Source of the DNA: Gaeumannomyces sp. JS-464
Taxonomy: Eukaryota > Ascomycota > Sordariomycetes > Magnaporthales > Magnaporthaceae
NCBI GenBank assembly: GCA_002197995.1
Contig: NGZR01000002.1
Coordinates: 3,534,001-3,598,000, forward strand
Direction of reading: 5' to 3'
Length of the DNA stretch: 64,000 nt
The notes under the pieces were generated by a model. That model was not told where the DNA came from. It was given only the letters and a program-made list of their open reading frames with translations, and made no database searches. Positions 36,201 through 49,400 of the stretch are shown in pieces. The translations under genes were made by a program, and so were the position numbers. Each line of letters starts with the position of its first letter. The first letter of the stretch is position 1.

Positions 36201-38157
36201 CAAGACCGAATTTTCGGTTGCACCCAGCCTGTCAGGCTGCCAAAGTCTTGGAAGAGGGAAGGGGTGGCTTGCGTAAGAATCCTGGGGTTGAGGTCCGAGC
36301 TAGAAGGGCAATAATCGGCTTCTCGAATGGGGATGCCGAGGCGAGGCTCAGCAAAGCTAGGAGCCTATTTGGTACCCTTTCCCAGTTTGGCAGGCAGTGA
36401 GTTGCCGAGGCATGTACATGTATGCTTCAGGGGCGGATCAAGGACAGGCCAGCGCGGTTTGCCAGCACCCCCTTATCTCGACCCGTTCGTTTCCCCAGAT
36501 CGCTTGGAGGCAGGGAGGGCCGATGGGGGCGAAGATCGCTTGTGCGTTTGGGCTCGTGTTCCTCTGCCGAGGAGCGCGGATCCTTGACAAGCTGAAGACA
36601 ACAACCGCTAACTCGGAGACTTGCATGATCGACTAACCGCCCGCCCACTTCCCTCTTTTTTGGTTCCTTGGCACACTCCGGTGCACGGTCGCACAGGCTG
36701 GAGGCTTAGCACCAACATGGAGCCATGGAGGATGGAGGGGCACCACCCGCAGCCCAGAGCCGGGCACGCCTGCAGGCCGTCCTGCTGTGCCGTCTGCACC
36801 CACCTTGTGCCGGCTGGGTGGCGGCTCGACGGCGCGGCATGCACGTAGAAGGCCGGGCAGCAACCAGCGAAGTGAGGCTGGGAGGCAGCCAGTTCGGCCC
36901 AATTTTTTTTTCTTCATTCCCACGAGACGGGCATTTCTTTTCCCGCGGGCCACCGCCACAGTAGGTGACGTGGTAGCGGCCTGCCCCGACCCGGACTGCA
37001 GCATTTCCAACGCGGAGCCGACGCACACGCCACATGAAAACTTGTTTCATCCCAGCGCTCCAGGGTCAACACGAACACATTGCCAACACATCAAGTTTGC
37101 CTTGCAGAAGAGGAGAGTGCCTGTTCCGCGCATGCATGCCAAAAATATCAGCATTCTGCCTTTGTACCTGGGCATCTCTGTCGGGCATTATCCATGTCGA
37201 TGACTACGTATGCCTTTTCGCCACAAGGTCCCTGGAGGGAACAGCATTTCGGCCTGAGGATGAGTATTTTCCGAAGGGGATGGCTGGGCACCGTAGGTAC
37301 CCATCTGGAAGCCCGAATGTCCGGTTGAATCATGCAACGTAGCTTGATCGCAACTCCATGGGTCCGACTGGTTGTTCATTTGCTGGACTACCTCGCCGTC
37401 GCTGTCCGGGTCTGCTGTGAAGGTTCGGCCCGGCACCGGGTTACGATATCCCGGGGCTCGGGGTTGGTGTCCCGGAAACGCGTCCGGCAGTCGGCACGAA
37501 CTGTGACAAACGACGTAAGCATCTATTGTAAACAAATCTCAGGGTATGTCTTCGGGCGATGCTGCAGTCTCTGGCTTGCTTTCGCACTAATAATTGCTTC
37601 GAATTTGTTGCGCCGCTTGCACCAGACGAGAAACCCATGAAAGCCGGATCCGAATCAGCTGAGGCTTTCGGTTTGGTGATTGTCGCGCTCCTCACAAGTG
37701 TGGCTTGAGTGCGCAGTTGGTCAAGTGTGGAGGTGCTGTTTCGGGGCGCTGGGGGTTGGTTTCCGCCAATCCGGGCAGCCAGGCGCGATTAGGTTTAGTG
37801 CACGAACGAGACCCTGTGCAGGCAGATAGACGTCACAGCTGTGCCGTGCTGCTGACACAGCTGCATCCATCGTGGGAGCTCCCAACGCGAAGCTGTGGTG
37901 GCCCCCAACGCCTAACAGAACACATCGCCAGAGCAACGATTCCAAACTCATCCATCCTGGCCTCGGTAGCTCATTTTGTCTCGATGCTGCAGGAATTTCG
38001 GATCGCCTGATACAGACCACCAAATTATGCGCCTTTGATCGATTCTGTCCGAACCTCTGCAGCGGCAGGAGAAGCCCCTGTACCCGCCCATCTTGGGCCC
38101 GTCAGGACCCTCCGCGACAACGAGTCGACAACGGCGAACGACGATAACGACGGCACA
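30279..38157. other. Gene-poor spacer of about 7.9 kb
   Basis: The largest stretch without a supported gene. It holds a CTGC tandem repeat at about 32118-32148, an AAAG repeat at about 32305-32328, T runs near 31680-31730, 34056-34073 and 36902-36911, and several ORFs of 150-220 codons with no family feature. No transposase, reverse transcriptase or long terminal repeat is visible by eye. Confidence 0.5.
32118..32148. repeat. (CTGC)n microsatellite
   Basis: About seven tandem copies of a tetranucleotide (TGTCTGCCTGCCTGCCTGCC...), followed by TGTCTAG. Simple repeat in a gene-poor spacer. Confidence 0.8.
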
Positions 38158-41100
38158 ATGGCGGACCAGCCCTCGAACCAGACACAGGGACAGCCGAGCA
38201 GCCAACCGCAGGCGGCAAAGACGGCCCCGGCCCGGCCACCACACAATCGCCTTCGAAGCAGGTCAGCTCTGCGATCCCCGTCGGCTTGAACGAGGCCGCC
38301 CTTGACTCGCCTTCCTTTCGTGCCGCCTCTGTGCACTTTGGAGACCAGACCGAGGCTGTCGAGCGGTGGCTCGATGCCTACGTCAAGAGCGCGTCTCGAC
38401 TCGTGCTGGACGCCTCCTCGCTGGAGGAAACCATCAACAACTACATCTCCAAAACGTCGCCCGCTCCCGCAGTGGCGGATGGCGTTATCGACACCGACTT
38501 TACACTCCTCGCCCTCAAGCGGGCCGGCGACCTAGCGCGTGAGCGCTGGTCACAGTTCCTAGCCTCGACCCGCCGCATCGAGACGCTTTCGGTCGAACCT
38601 ATCCGCAACTTCATGTCGGCGAGCTCAGGGTGTTCAGGGACGCACGTCGGCAACTAGACCAGGCCCAGCGCGGCTTTGACGTTGCTCTCGCCCGGTATAT
38701 GTCGCAGTCCAAAACCAAAGAGCCCTCGGCCCTCCGCGAGGATGCCTTCGCCCTTTACGAAACCCGCAAATCTTACCTCAAGTCGTCCATGGACTACTGC
38801 CAGCTGGCACCCCAGGTGCGCTATAGCCTCGATAAGCTACTGGTCCGTGTCAGCGCCGACCTCTGGCGGGAGATGATGCGCTCCAGCGACCCTGCCACCT
38901 CATCGGCTAAATGGGCCGATGAGATGGATCGCATACGTGGCTGGGCCAAGGAGCTCGAGTCATCTGAGGCTGTGCTCAAGCGTGAACTCCAGGCTGCCCG
39001 CCGAAGCATAGGCGAGACCACATTGGCTGGCGTCAAGCCGTCGCGTGAGCTCGACGACTACAGCGCCTCAACAGTGCCGTTCCTGGGATCCCGCGGCCCT
39101 CTGAACCTGCGCACCGGCGACCAAGCTTGTGTCATCTCGGAGAAGCAGGGCTGGCTCTTCCTACGCACCATCTCCGGGAAGCCCGCCAAGGTGAATTGGG
39201 TCCGCCGCTGGTACTACTGCCGCGATGGCATCTTCGGCTGGCTCGTCGCCGGGCCCTCGGTGTGCTCCAGGGCGATGAGATAGGTGTTCTACTCTGCAGT
39301 GCCAAGCCCGCAGTCCAGGAAGAGCGCCGTTTCTGCTTCGAGGTCAAGACCAAGAGCCAAACCCTGCTTCTCCAGGCAGAGACTCAGGCCCAGCTCATTG
39401 AGTGGCTTGAAGTCTTTGAGGTTGCGAAGAAACAGGCGTTCGAGGCAAGCCTTGGTCGCGACAACGCACAGTTCCCGGGCGGCATCGACCCTGCCTTTGC
39501 AATCACTCCACCGTCCGCTCCAGAGTTCTCAGCGAGGTCGCTCGACACCCAAGCTGTTGTTGGCCTCGGACTAGAAGATGGTAGCAGCCCTAGCGCCGGC
39601 AGTGCTCCTCTGGAACGGACAGCCACCATTGGGGTTCCTGGCGCAGACGCCGGTCTAGTGCCTCGCCCCAGTTTCGATGTTGGGAACATTGGTCCTCCCC
39701 GTCGTTCGATAACAACTTTGGGGCGAGAAGAAGGCGAAAGCAACCGGGACCATGCCACCCGCCTCATGCGGAAGGCGCTTTACAACGCTGAGGGAGGTTC
39801 CCCAGGGTCCGGCACCATTGCCGGCCTGATTTCTGCTAGTCACAATCTGGTTCCCGCAACCTATGCAGTTGCCTCTCCGCAGCTGAGCATGGGGTCACCC
39901 CGGCCTGGTCAGTCCATGGGTAATGTGGTGGGCCGTCCTCGACCGGGAGCTCTAGCCCCGTTTACCTTCGCGAGGCCACCCTCGGCCACGTCTCTCAGCA
40001 AGAACGCAGTGCTGGCGAGCGGGGACATGGGAGTGGGAACGGACCGCAGCCAGGCCATCCCGACTGCGCTCTTGGCCAACTACTGGGGAAGCAACTCCTG
40101 GGGGCTATGTATTCAATCCCTGCCGAGACCCCGTTGCCCAAAACGCCCACTGATGACGATCCCTTTGGGCCGCCTATTAAGGTACAAAGCCCGTCTGGGA
40201 ACGTGTCGTCTCCCAAGTTTCCCCACGGGTCTTTGCATAGGAAGACGCTCAGCGCAGATGCTTCGACTCACTCGTCGCCTACCATTGCTGCCAAGGACGC
40301 CACCGAAACATTCCCCAAAACTTATCCGGCCGAGCTGAAGCCGCACCACTCGCAATTCAGGCTACTCTTTCCAAACGTACCCGTCGAGGAGAAGCTCGTC
40401 CTGGTATTCAATGCCGGATGGTCCAGCTACTCGGAGGACGGGACAAGCAACCAGAGCCTCGTCGGTGGCGGCCGAATCTACGTCACGCCCGACAACATGT
40501 ACTTCTATGGCTTCCAGATGGGCCTGATCACGGCATACAAGGTTAGGCTCGACATTATTTCCGAGGTAACAGCCGCTCCAGGGAGAGAATGCGACTTCAT
40601 CTTCCTCCACCTTGGCCACGATATGAACGACACAGGGTTTACGAGGATCACAATTAAGGTGTTCCTAGAGGATCTGACATTGCTGCATGCCCGACTCAAT
40701 CTTCTGATCGACGACCTTCAGGCGGAGGAGCCCATGGATCTCTTGGGCTTGATCCAGGCACTCATTAACCTCGAGAAGGAGGACTTGGGTAGGGGGCCCG
40801 AGTGTGGAGAGCTGGGAGGAAATACCGTCCAGCACTCCAGCTGATGACGGCACGGCATCTGGCAGGGCTGTGCGCGGCAGGATGATTGGCAAGCTCATCG
40901 ACAGGGACCTGCAGAGGTCTGCAGCCAAGTTCCAGTTACCCGCGCATCCTGTAATCTACGAGCCCGAAGACATGCAACAGATGGTGGCAGAGCGGCACTT
41001 CGAGATCAGCGCCAAGGCCTGCTTTCATGTGCTGTTCGGCGACAAGTCGTTCATCTTCCCCAAGCTGTACTTTGAGAGGCGGGCCAAGGAGATTGCGCAA

Positions 41101-42476
41101 GGACCCTGGGAGCTGGCGGACCACGGCAAGATGAAGCGACAGTTCCGGTTCAAAGTGGAGTGTCGGGACATGCTGGGACGGCGCAAGCCGGCCCAGGTGG
41201 AGGACACGCAGACGATCGAGGTGTTCAGCGACCACGTTACCTACGTGGTCAAGCACGTCAAGACGCCGTGGCACCTGCCGCACTCGGGAGCGTTCAGGCT
41301 CGTGACCAAGGTGGTGATCACGCATCTGGCCAAGTCCAAGTGCAAGCTCGCCATCTGGACAAAGGTGGACTGGTCTAAGACGCCGGCCTTTTCGAAGAAC
41401 ATGGTGAGCGGCAGGCGTCGGACGATGCGGTGCAGGACGCAGAGGAGCTGGCCGAAGTGGCAACTGACCAGGTGCGCAAGCTGGGTCCGCACAGCCGGAC
41501 GAAGCGGGCGATCCAGGTGTACGGCCACATCGGGCAGCAGACGCAGGTGGTCGCCTTCACGACCGGCGAGGCGGACTCTACCAAAAAGGCCGCAGATCAA
41601 GCCGCGGACGCTGACTAACATGATCTTTGAGGTGCTCCGGTCGTTCATGGAGAGCGTGGCGTCGAGCCTGATGATGTGGGCTTTTGCGGGCTTCAAGAAG
41701 CTATTCAGCATCCTCTCGGCCAACCGCATTATCCTGGCGGCGCTGGCCGCCAGCGTCATGACCAACGTCGTCTTCACCTCCAAGGGGAGCTCGGCGTGGT
41801 GGGCGGAGCGCAACGCGGCCAAGTTTATGAACCGCATCGGCGTCGGACCCAATGTCATGATGAGCAAGGCCATTTACATAGCAGACTTGGACCAGGCGAC
41901 CGAGAGCTCGCTGGTGGGGATCACGTCAAAACCGCCGGCTAGCGCATGGTAAGTTTATTTTTGCCCGAGTCTGTGCTTGTGTCTCCGCGCTGACCCTTCC
42001 TTTTCATCCGCAGCTATGATATGTTCCGCGGCATTATGAACTCAACGGACATGGACCTCCCATATCACAATGCAGGGTCAACCATGCTGTCAGGGACCAG
42101 TAAAGCGGCAGCCCGGCGTCTCCGGCGCACGAGGCAAAGACTTGGCTCGTACCGGCACGATCTAGTCGTTGCAATGCGGGTTGTGAACAGCATTGAGCGC
42201 GAGCTGATACAATCTGAGTGGGAGAACTGGCTGCTGGACGAGAACTTGCGGTGCGAGCAGGTCAAGGTGATGCTTGCAGGCAGCGGCGAGACGGGCAAAT
42301 CCACGGACAGGGGGAAAAGCAGCAGTAATGGCGGCGGGGCACAGAAGGTGATGCGGCCTATCGACGAGCAGAGGATCTCGGCGCTTCGGGAGTGGCATGA
42401 CGACTATTGCGGAAGCTGTCGCGCCGATCAGGACTCCATCCTGAAGGGGCGGAGGAGTCCCGAGGTTTTCGAGTAG
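38158..42476 (+). CDS. Lam1/Sip3-type membrane protein: BAR, PH, GRAM and VASt (StART-like) domains
   Basis: ATG at 38158 (ACAATGGCGG). Exon 1 runs to 41948, a 65-base intron (GTAAGT...CCGCAG) follows, and exon 2 is 42014-42476; about 1,418 residues. A disordered start is followed by a BAR-like helical region (about residues 50-320), a PH domain (QGWLFLRTISGKPAKVNWVRRWYYC ... FCFEVKTKSQTLLLQAET), a Ser/Pro-rich linker, a GRAM domain (FRLLFPNVPVEEKLVLVF ... GGRIYVTPDNMYFYGF) and a VASt domain (FEISAKACFHVLFGDKSF ... KTPWHLPHSGAFRL). A hydrophobic helix [16 protein letters not shown] comes next. The family works at ER-plasma membrane contact sites, and VASt domains bind sterols. About eight frame changes occur (near 38235, 38617, 39255, 40107, 40788, 41404, 41614); most are fixed by one missing base, often a G. 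Confidence 0.85.
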
Positions 42477-43860
42477 CGAGCACGTGCGGCGTGTATGCGA
42501 CGTGTCTCGGTGCAACACTAACTCAGGATCCCTATTAGTCGATGACGCAGGAGGACCGGAGGTCGGAGAGAGCTGCTGCTGTGGAATTAATAGCTGGGCA
42601 GTGTATGAAGTCATGTTGCAGATATCAGCACCTGTATTAGCCTTCCCTCGGATGATATCTCTACATTCGTTGAGTGTCTTGCAGAGCACAACCTCTCTAT
42701 AATTTGGCATGTGATAACATTGGTAGAAGCGTAAACCCAGACAGCGAAATCTGCTGGCATAGATACACGAGACAAACGAGGCGTGTTGGCATGGGGTCCG
42801 CCTCTTTACTGCCAGCCACTCCCGCGTCTAGAGCGGCAAGGCGGGAACGCTAAAAGCCCGAGGCCGAAAAGCACGTGTGGTGCCTGCGGAGTGGATGCAG
42901 TTCCCAGTCAAAAGTTGTAACGGTTTTTTTTAATCCTTTTTGTAAATGCTATTTCCGGTGGGTTAACCCACCCAGCTGAATCAACGACGGCACATATACC
43001 CAAGATTCGAATCCCCGGCGCATTTGCTCCTTACTCGCCCACTGAGACGGCCAAAATGCGGTTGCTACGTCACACCGTCATGACTACCAGGTCCAGGCCA
43101 GAGGGGAGCCAGCATGGCCCCACCCTCCTGAGCGACACGCTAAATTTAGTGCTCAAGCCCGCCTGAACAGAGAGCGCTCCCCTTCTGGGCTCGTTCGTAT
43201 TGTACGTGACGTTTGTTACGAGCCTACTGTAGAGGGACTGCGGAGTGGGGTGGGCGGACGCGACCCACCCTCCCCGAACAGCGCCCGCGTTCACGCCGCG
43301 TTTGCAATGACGTCAGCGACTCAGGGACGGGCTGGCGCAGGAGAGTGGGCGAGGCCGTGCTGTGAGGCCATCTTTGAATGGTCCCTTGTCGGGGACGAGC
43401 GCCAGGGGCATGCGAGGGGAAAACACGAATCTGGAGACAATCTTTGCAGACCTAACACGCTACACAACCTACTCACCCAATGCTTGCGCAACTCTCTGTC
43501 TTGAGGGGTAGGACATCAAAACAAATTGGAGAACAAGCAAATCCAGAACAAGCTCGCCGTCTCGTGCCCCATGATCCTTCCGGAAAGACGTGATATTGGC
43601 AAAATGCCCCTGTCGCTCTAGACCCCATACATACCTCACCTCCTAGATTCTATTCTATTCGCTCCAAAAACGACACTGTGTTTTACTACCTATTTTCTAT
43701 TCGCAAAGGTACATACTACGAACATACTCGAATAGTCCAGCCGACTCCTCCTGCGAACGAGCGTGCCCCAAGTCATTTCATGTCCACCGTTTCTTCGATC
43801 CGCCAGCAGATGTCTCCGTAGCCTTCCCTAGCATCTCACAGCGCCTACCAAACGCCCGAC
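42477..43860. other. Spacer between two START-type genes
   Basis: About 1.4 kb. No supported gene. A perfect TGACGTCA lies at 43308-43315 in the promoter side of the DUF3074 gene. Confidence 0.5.
43308..43315. promoter_or_regulatory. CRE-like palindrome TGACGTCA
   Basis: Perfect ATF/CREB-type site about 550 bases upstream of the DUF3074 start. It is the same octamer as the one upstream of the glucosyltransferase gene. Function is inferred only from the motif. Confidence 0.35.
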
Positions 43861-46256
43861 ATGTCGCACCACAAGCCATTCAAATCACTGTCTCCGATCG
43901 ACTGGGAGTCGGTGCCCAGCAGCGAAGCTCTCCCCGACTTCCTGCGCAGTACCTTTGCCGACGCCCAGACCATCATCGATAGCATACCGCTGCCCCAGGG
44001 CGTAGCGAGCGCAATCCATGGCGGCAGCGGCAGCGGCCACGGCCACGGCCACGGCAGGGCTAGGCCAAGACGGACCCCTCTGGCGGCTCGGTGGCTCTGA
44101 ACAGGGCGTTGTCCCCCAGTGACAGCGCCGGCGCCGGCGCCTGTGCCCAGACGGCCAAGCTGCTGCACAAGGGGTGGAAGGAGGTCAAGACGAACCCGCG
44201 CGACAACCCACTCGCCATCAACGTCTATAAGCTTGCGGCCAAGGACGGCAAGGGCGCCTGGTTCGCCCGCCGCGGCATCCACGAGGCCGTCCCTTTCGAC
44301 AAGTTCCGCCTCGGCCTCGAGCGCGAGTTCTCCGAGGCCCTCAAGGCCCGCATCGCAAACCCCAACGCCGGCCCGGGGGCCGGGAACGTGAGGGGCATCG
44401 GGGCGGAGAAGAGGGCCGAGTGCGTGGATGTCGAGGGGATCGGCAAGGTCGAGGTCTACCAGCTATCGGCCCAGTTCCCGGGACCCACGACGCCGCGAGA
44501 CTTTATCACGCTCTTGCTGACGTCGGCACCCGAACCCCCTGCGGGCAGCAATAAGAAGAGCCGAGGGCCGCCAGCGCCTAGGCAGTTTATGATCGTGTCT
44601 AAGCCATGCGTCCACCCGGACTGCGCCCCGAGGCAGGGATTCATCCGGGGCCAGTACGAGTCCGTCGAGATCATCCGCGAGATACCGGTAGAGGTGCCCC
44701 TACGCAAGGTCCGCTCGTCTATCGATCTTAACAGGGACGACGCCGGCGACCTCAGCAAGGCGGAGCAGGCGGCGCTTGGGAGGGAGGCCATAATTCGGTC
44801 GGCACGTAAGGCGACTGCTGGCGGCGCAAACGATGACGACGACCATGGTGATGATGATGACGACGACGCACGCTCTATCCATAGCGACGTTGGGACGGTT
44901 AAGGACGTGGATGCGAGCATGGGTACGGGCCACGAGACCGAGATGGCAGTCGAATGGCTTATGGTCACCCGGAGTGACCCCGGCGCAGCGTCCCACGCTT
45001 CATGGTAGAGAAGGGCACGCCCGCCGGAATAGTTAGCGACGCCGGCCGGCTACTTGAATGGCTGGCCTCCAAGAGCCTCGAGGACCTGGCCGAGGAGCCA
45101 GAGCTCGACAAAGCCACTGCGGAAGCTTTAGGCGGCACTTTGGGCGTTGCCAAGGAAGGCTCCCAGGGGCAGGAGCAGAAGAGAGGCCAGCAGGGGACCC
45201 AAGGTGGTGCGACCAAACCAAAAGCTCCCAAGACGCCCGAAGCCCCCATCGGAAATCTGGTCCCGGATCCCCAGGCCCAGGCCGAAGATGTCCCGCCGGT
45301 GGCGCCTGCAAGCGGACTCTACAGCATGATAACGGGTGCTATCGGCGTCGCGGGCTCGGCCGTGGCGTCTCGGATCCCCTTCGGGGGCTCCATGAGGGCG
45401 ACCGATTCCGAGCCGGAGCTGGATGGCAGGGACGACGACACAATCCCGGGCGACTCCAGCGACACGTCCTCGGTGCGAACCTTCAACTCCGCAATGGAAT
45501 CGCCCGAGCAGAAGCTGTCCGAGGACATACCGTCTCTCGACGGCACATCCACGCTCACCGAGGACGCCTCGACCGAGACACTGAGAAAGGCCCCGTCGAG
45601 CTACTCCAAGGAATCCGAGTCCTCGGCGGCGCCGTCCAGGGCGTCGCTGCAGCACGAGAAGGACCTCAGGAAGCTGCACGAGCGGCGCAAGAAGGTGCAG
45701 GACAAGATGGCGAAGCTGCAGGAGCGCTCGCTCAACAAGCAGCAGGAGGACCGGCAGAAGGACGAGCAGGCGACGGCCAAGCTGCGCGAGAAGCACGAGC
45801 GCGAGATGGCGCGCCACGAGGAGAAGTACCAGCGCGAGCTGCGCAAGATCGAGGAGCGCCGCCGCGCCGAGGAGAAGAAGGCGGCCGACCGCCGCCGCAA
45901 GCAGATCGAGCGCGAGGAGAAGGCCAGCCTCGCCCTCGAGCTCGAGCATGCTCGCGCCGAGCTCGACGTCGCGCTCAAGCAGGTCGACCTGCTGAAGGAC
46001 CAGATTGGGGAGCTGCAGTGCGTGTCTTTATCTAGACTTTCCGTTTGTGTCTTGCGCGTTTCGCGATTCTCCAATGTTCAACAGTTTGATCGCTAACACG
46101 CCATCCTTGTCAATCATCTACAGGTCGCAGAACACGATGCTGGTTGCAACGCTCGGTAAACATGGCCTGCTCAAGGGCGGCAGCATTGACGCATTGAGCG
46201 AACTCAAGAGAAGCACATCTTCGGCTAGTTCGAGGTCCACGGCGGTAAAGTATTGA
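43861..46256 (+). CDS. DUF3074 (START-like) domain protein with C-terminal coiled coil
   Basis: ATG at 43861 (CGACATGTCGC). Exon 1 runs to 46017 and a 106-base intron (GTGCGT...CTACAG) leads to exon 2 at 46124-46256; about 763 residues. The N-terminal 380 residues are a DUF3074 domain (PF11274), a START-like lipid-binding fold. Its hallmarks are DWESVPSSEALPDFLRSTF, HKGWKEVKTNPRDNPLAINV, VEVYQLSAQFPGPTTPRDFI, FMIVSKPCVHPD and GGSVPRFMVEKGTPAGIV. Then come an acidic, Ser-rich linker and a long Arg/Glu/Lys coiled coil (about 45630-46015). The ligand is unknown. Frame changes near 44060 (one A missing) and 44984 (one G missing) are corrected by single bases and give a whole number of codons. It lies directly downstream of the Lam1/Sip3 gene, another START-type protein. 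Confidence 0.85.
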
Positions 46257-46482
46257 TTCGGGTCAGAGCCAAGGGTCGTCTTTCAACGGCAGAATGTACA
46301 TTCCCAAACATCAACATCACATACTTGGCGGATGAGACAGTGGTTAGGTTTGCTTTGCTTTGAGGATAATAAAAAAGCATCCGCAGACAGGATCTCATTT
46401 TTTCGGCGAGCCAATGTGATTTCTTTTCGTCTAAGAACCCACCCCTACCTACATCTACCTACTTATCTACTTCCCGTATCTT

Positions 46483-49400
46483 TCAAGCCGCAGATGGCGA
46501 CTTGCCAGCCATACGCAGCAAAGTCCCATGAAGCCCAGCCTTTCCCCAAACCTCCCTGCTGCTCGCCAGCGCTGAAGCCAGCTCCTCATCCTGGAACGCC
46601 CTCGAGAACGCCTCGGCGTTGGTGATGACTCTGCTGCAGACATCAAACGCCTTGGGCTGTGACGCCCACCCCAGGGGCGCGTCGGCGCTCCGGGTGGCGT
46701 GCCGCGTCAGCGCCTCGAGCCCCTGGACGGCCCACTCCCTCAGGTCGCCGAGCATGCCCTCGCCCCTCCCGCAGCCCACGGGCAGCCGCGCCACGACGCC
46801 CGCCCAGCGCCGCGTCTCGCGGACCTCGTCGACGAAGAGGTTCTGCTCCTCGATGACGAACAGCGAGTCGTCAAACGTCAGGGCCTCGCGCAGCTGGTCG
46901 TCGGGGCGCCGGATCGGCCGGCGGGGCCCCAGGTCCGCGTGGATTTTGGTCTCGCCCAGCGCGCGGAGCACGGCGTAGCTGCCAAACTCGGTCGAGCCTG
47001 CCGCGAACGAGGCCACCATGCGCTCCAGCAGCTCGTCGGCCGCCTGGACCGGCACCAGCAGCCTGCCTAGCACGGGAGCCGCGGCCGCGGCGCCGACGTC
47101 CCTGATCTCCTCGTCATCGCCGTTAAGGGTGTCGTAGAGCGCTAGGAGGAAGGGCAGGTAGGCTGTGGACTTTGTGCACCAGGCTCCAACAGCCAATGCG
47201 AAGGATCTGATGGCCATCGCGGCGGCTTCTCTCATGTCAAATGCCTAACTCGTGAATAAGGATGGTGAGCGTTTCGCCTCAATGTTCAGGGACTCTCCAC
47301 ATATGGAGTTCTAGTAACTCTTAACTCACATTATCAGCATGGCCCGCCTCGCTGATGACGGCTGCCCATGCACGCAGCTGCCGGTCTAATGCTTCGTGTG
47401 CAGTGTCCTGGCCACGCTGCAGGGCGAGCGATGCCATGATGGGACCGCTGGCTCGGATGCTGGCCTGGAGGGTGCTCGGGTTGCACTCGGAACTCTGAAC
47501 GGCAGTCCACAGCTCGTTCAGCTCTTGGGACGAAGGGAGATGGCTGATCTCTTTGCCAGCTATGAAGCCGTCTAGCAGGCTAGTAAGGTTGTTGAGCGTT
47601 GCGCATCGAATTTCGAGATCCGTTGTCCGACGCACAATCTCAATGTAAGCCCGGCACAGCTGGGGCAGGTTGCTATTGGGAGCCCCGCTGGCCCAGAGTG
47701 TCGGAACGGACTCGACCACGAGCGCCGCGGCGTTTGTGTCCAGTGTGGATAGCTCGAGTACCACATCCCGTAGTAGCTCGGCGTCACCCCGGGCTGCAGC
47801 CCATCGAGCGGCTTCGAGCCCCAGCTGCACTCGGAGGAGCGCAGGGGACGTGCTATTCGGATCGTTGCTTAGAATCGCTAATATCTCTTCTCTGAGCGGT
47901 GCTGTGCCATCTAGGTTACCACGCGACCGAGGCTGTACACCTCGAGATGTACCGCTTGGGCATCTGGGCAAGCATGGAAGACACTGAAGCCTGAAACCAC
48001 GTCGAGTGCGGATGCAAGGAGGGGAAGTTTGTGGTCTGGTGATGATACCGCATGTCAGCTAGAGCTCTAAACGACCAACAACACAAGACAACACTCCTAC
48101 CGTCAGTGACCGCCTCGGGGCTCTTCTCCATGAGGAATTTGATGGTGAGGAGGGTCCCGTGCAAGCTGTTGGTGGAGTTTTGAGACTTCTTCAGCAACCC
48201 CTGGATTTCCGCCAGCCAGTCCATCGAGACGAGAAAAGAGCTCAGAGTACGTGCTGCTATCTCCCTGACATGCCACAAATGGCTCGCCAGGTACTCAGAG
48301 ACGCAGACATACAGCTGGTCACGATGTGAGTCTGGGGGTCCTGCACGCCGGATAATATCCAGTGCCGGGAACACGGACTCGGCAGCGCGCCTCTGGGACT
48401 CGGTGTCATGGGCATCCTGGCCCGACTGCAGTAGGCCAATGAGTATGGTTGGCAGTGTCGGGTACTTGACGTAGGATATCCTGATTGTCCTGCCGTCCCA
48501 GCCGCTCTCTAGGAGCGCCTTGCTGTCTGAGTTTCCAAGCAGACAGTCTATGACGCTCCTCAACAGAAGCAGACCGCAGTTTCGAATTGCCCACCTGGGT
48601 GCTGCGATGTTAGTGGCATTTAGGAGATCAAGTAGAAAGCTGCCTTACAATTCAGATCGCAGGCTGTTCGCTGCGATTTGGAGGAATGTCGGTAGGTACC
48701 GCTCGGCCCTCATACTCAGAAGCGAGCTCTTGAAAACATCCTTGACGCAGTTCAGCGCGTGAACCTGTGGTAGGTTGGACCCATCAGTCTCGGCAGCCCG
48801 GGCCGGGCGCTGCGCGATCTCGCCAAGCTTATGGATAACTTCGTCGAACGAGGGCCTTGTGGCGTTGGCAGCGAGAATGCCCGTCATAAGCGCCGGGATT
48901 CCCGCCGATCTCCTCGTTGTGGATGCTTGAGCAAAGATACAGTCGATGGTTCCCTAGCGAGTTTTTGATATATGCATGTTAGGACTTGACACACAAGTAT
49001 ACGTGATGGCGGAGTCAAAAATGAACCTTACCTTGTACCACGAGAAAAGCAACCTCTCTTCCGCAGGTGCCTCAGGAGGTGTTACCAACGGATCTTCAAC
49101 GAGCTGACAGCACGTGGTAAAGGTGAGAGAGACGGTGCTGAAGGCTCCACGATGCCTTAGACTGGAGAGCTGCTCGAAGGTCAAGTTTCCGATGTCTCCA
49201 AAGACCTCGCGCGAGGGCAACAGCGCGCCCTTCATGCGACTAAGCCTCAGAGGTGCCAGAAATAAGCGCATAGTGTTGCTATCAAGGCGCGTATTGTCAG
49301 CTATGGTTTATTGTCAAGGTAGGCGTAGGAGCACGCATCTCTAGGCTTGCCCAGAACTTTGACGAAGCTGTAATCTAGGTAGAAGAGTAGATTATACCTG

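Noticed and set aside
42995..43025. B-box-like GATTCGAATCCC
   Set aside because: No T-stem, no A box and no acceptor stem nearby.
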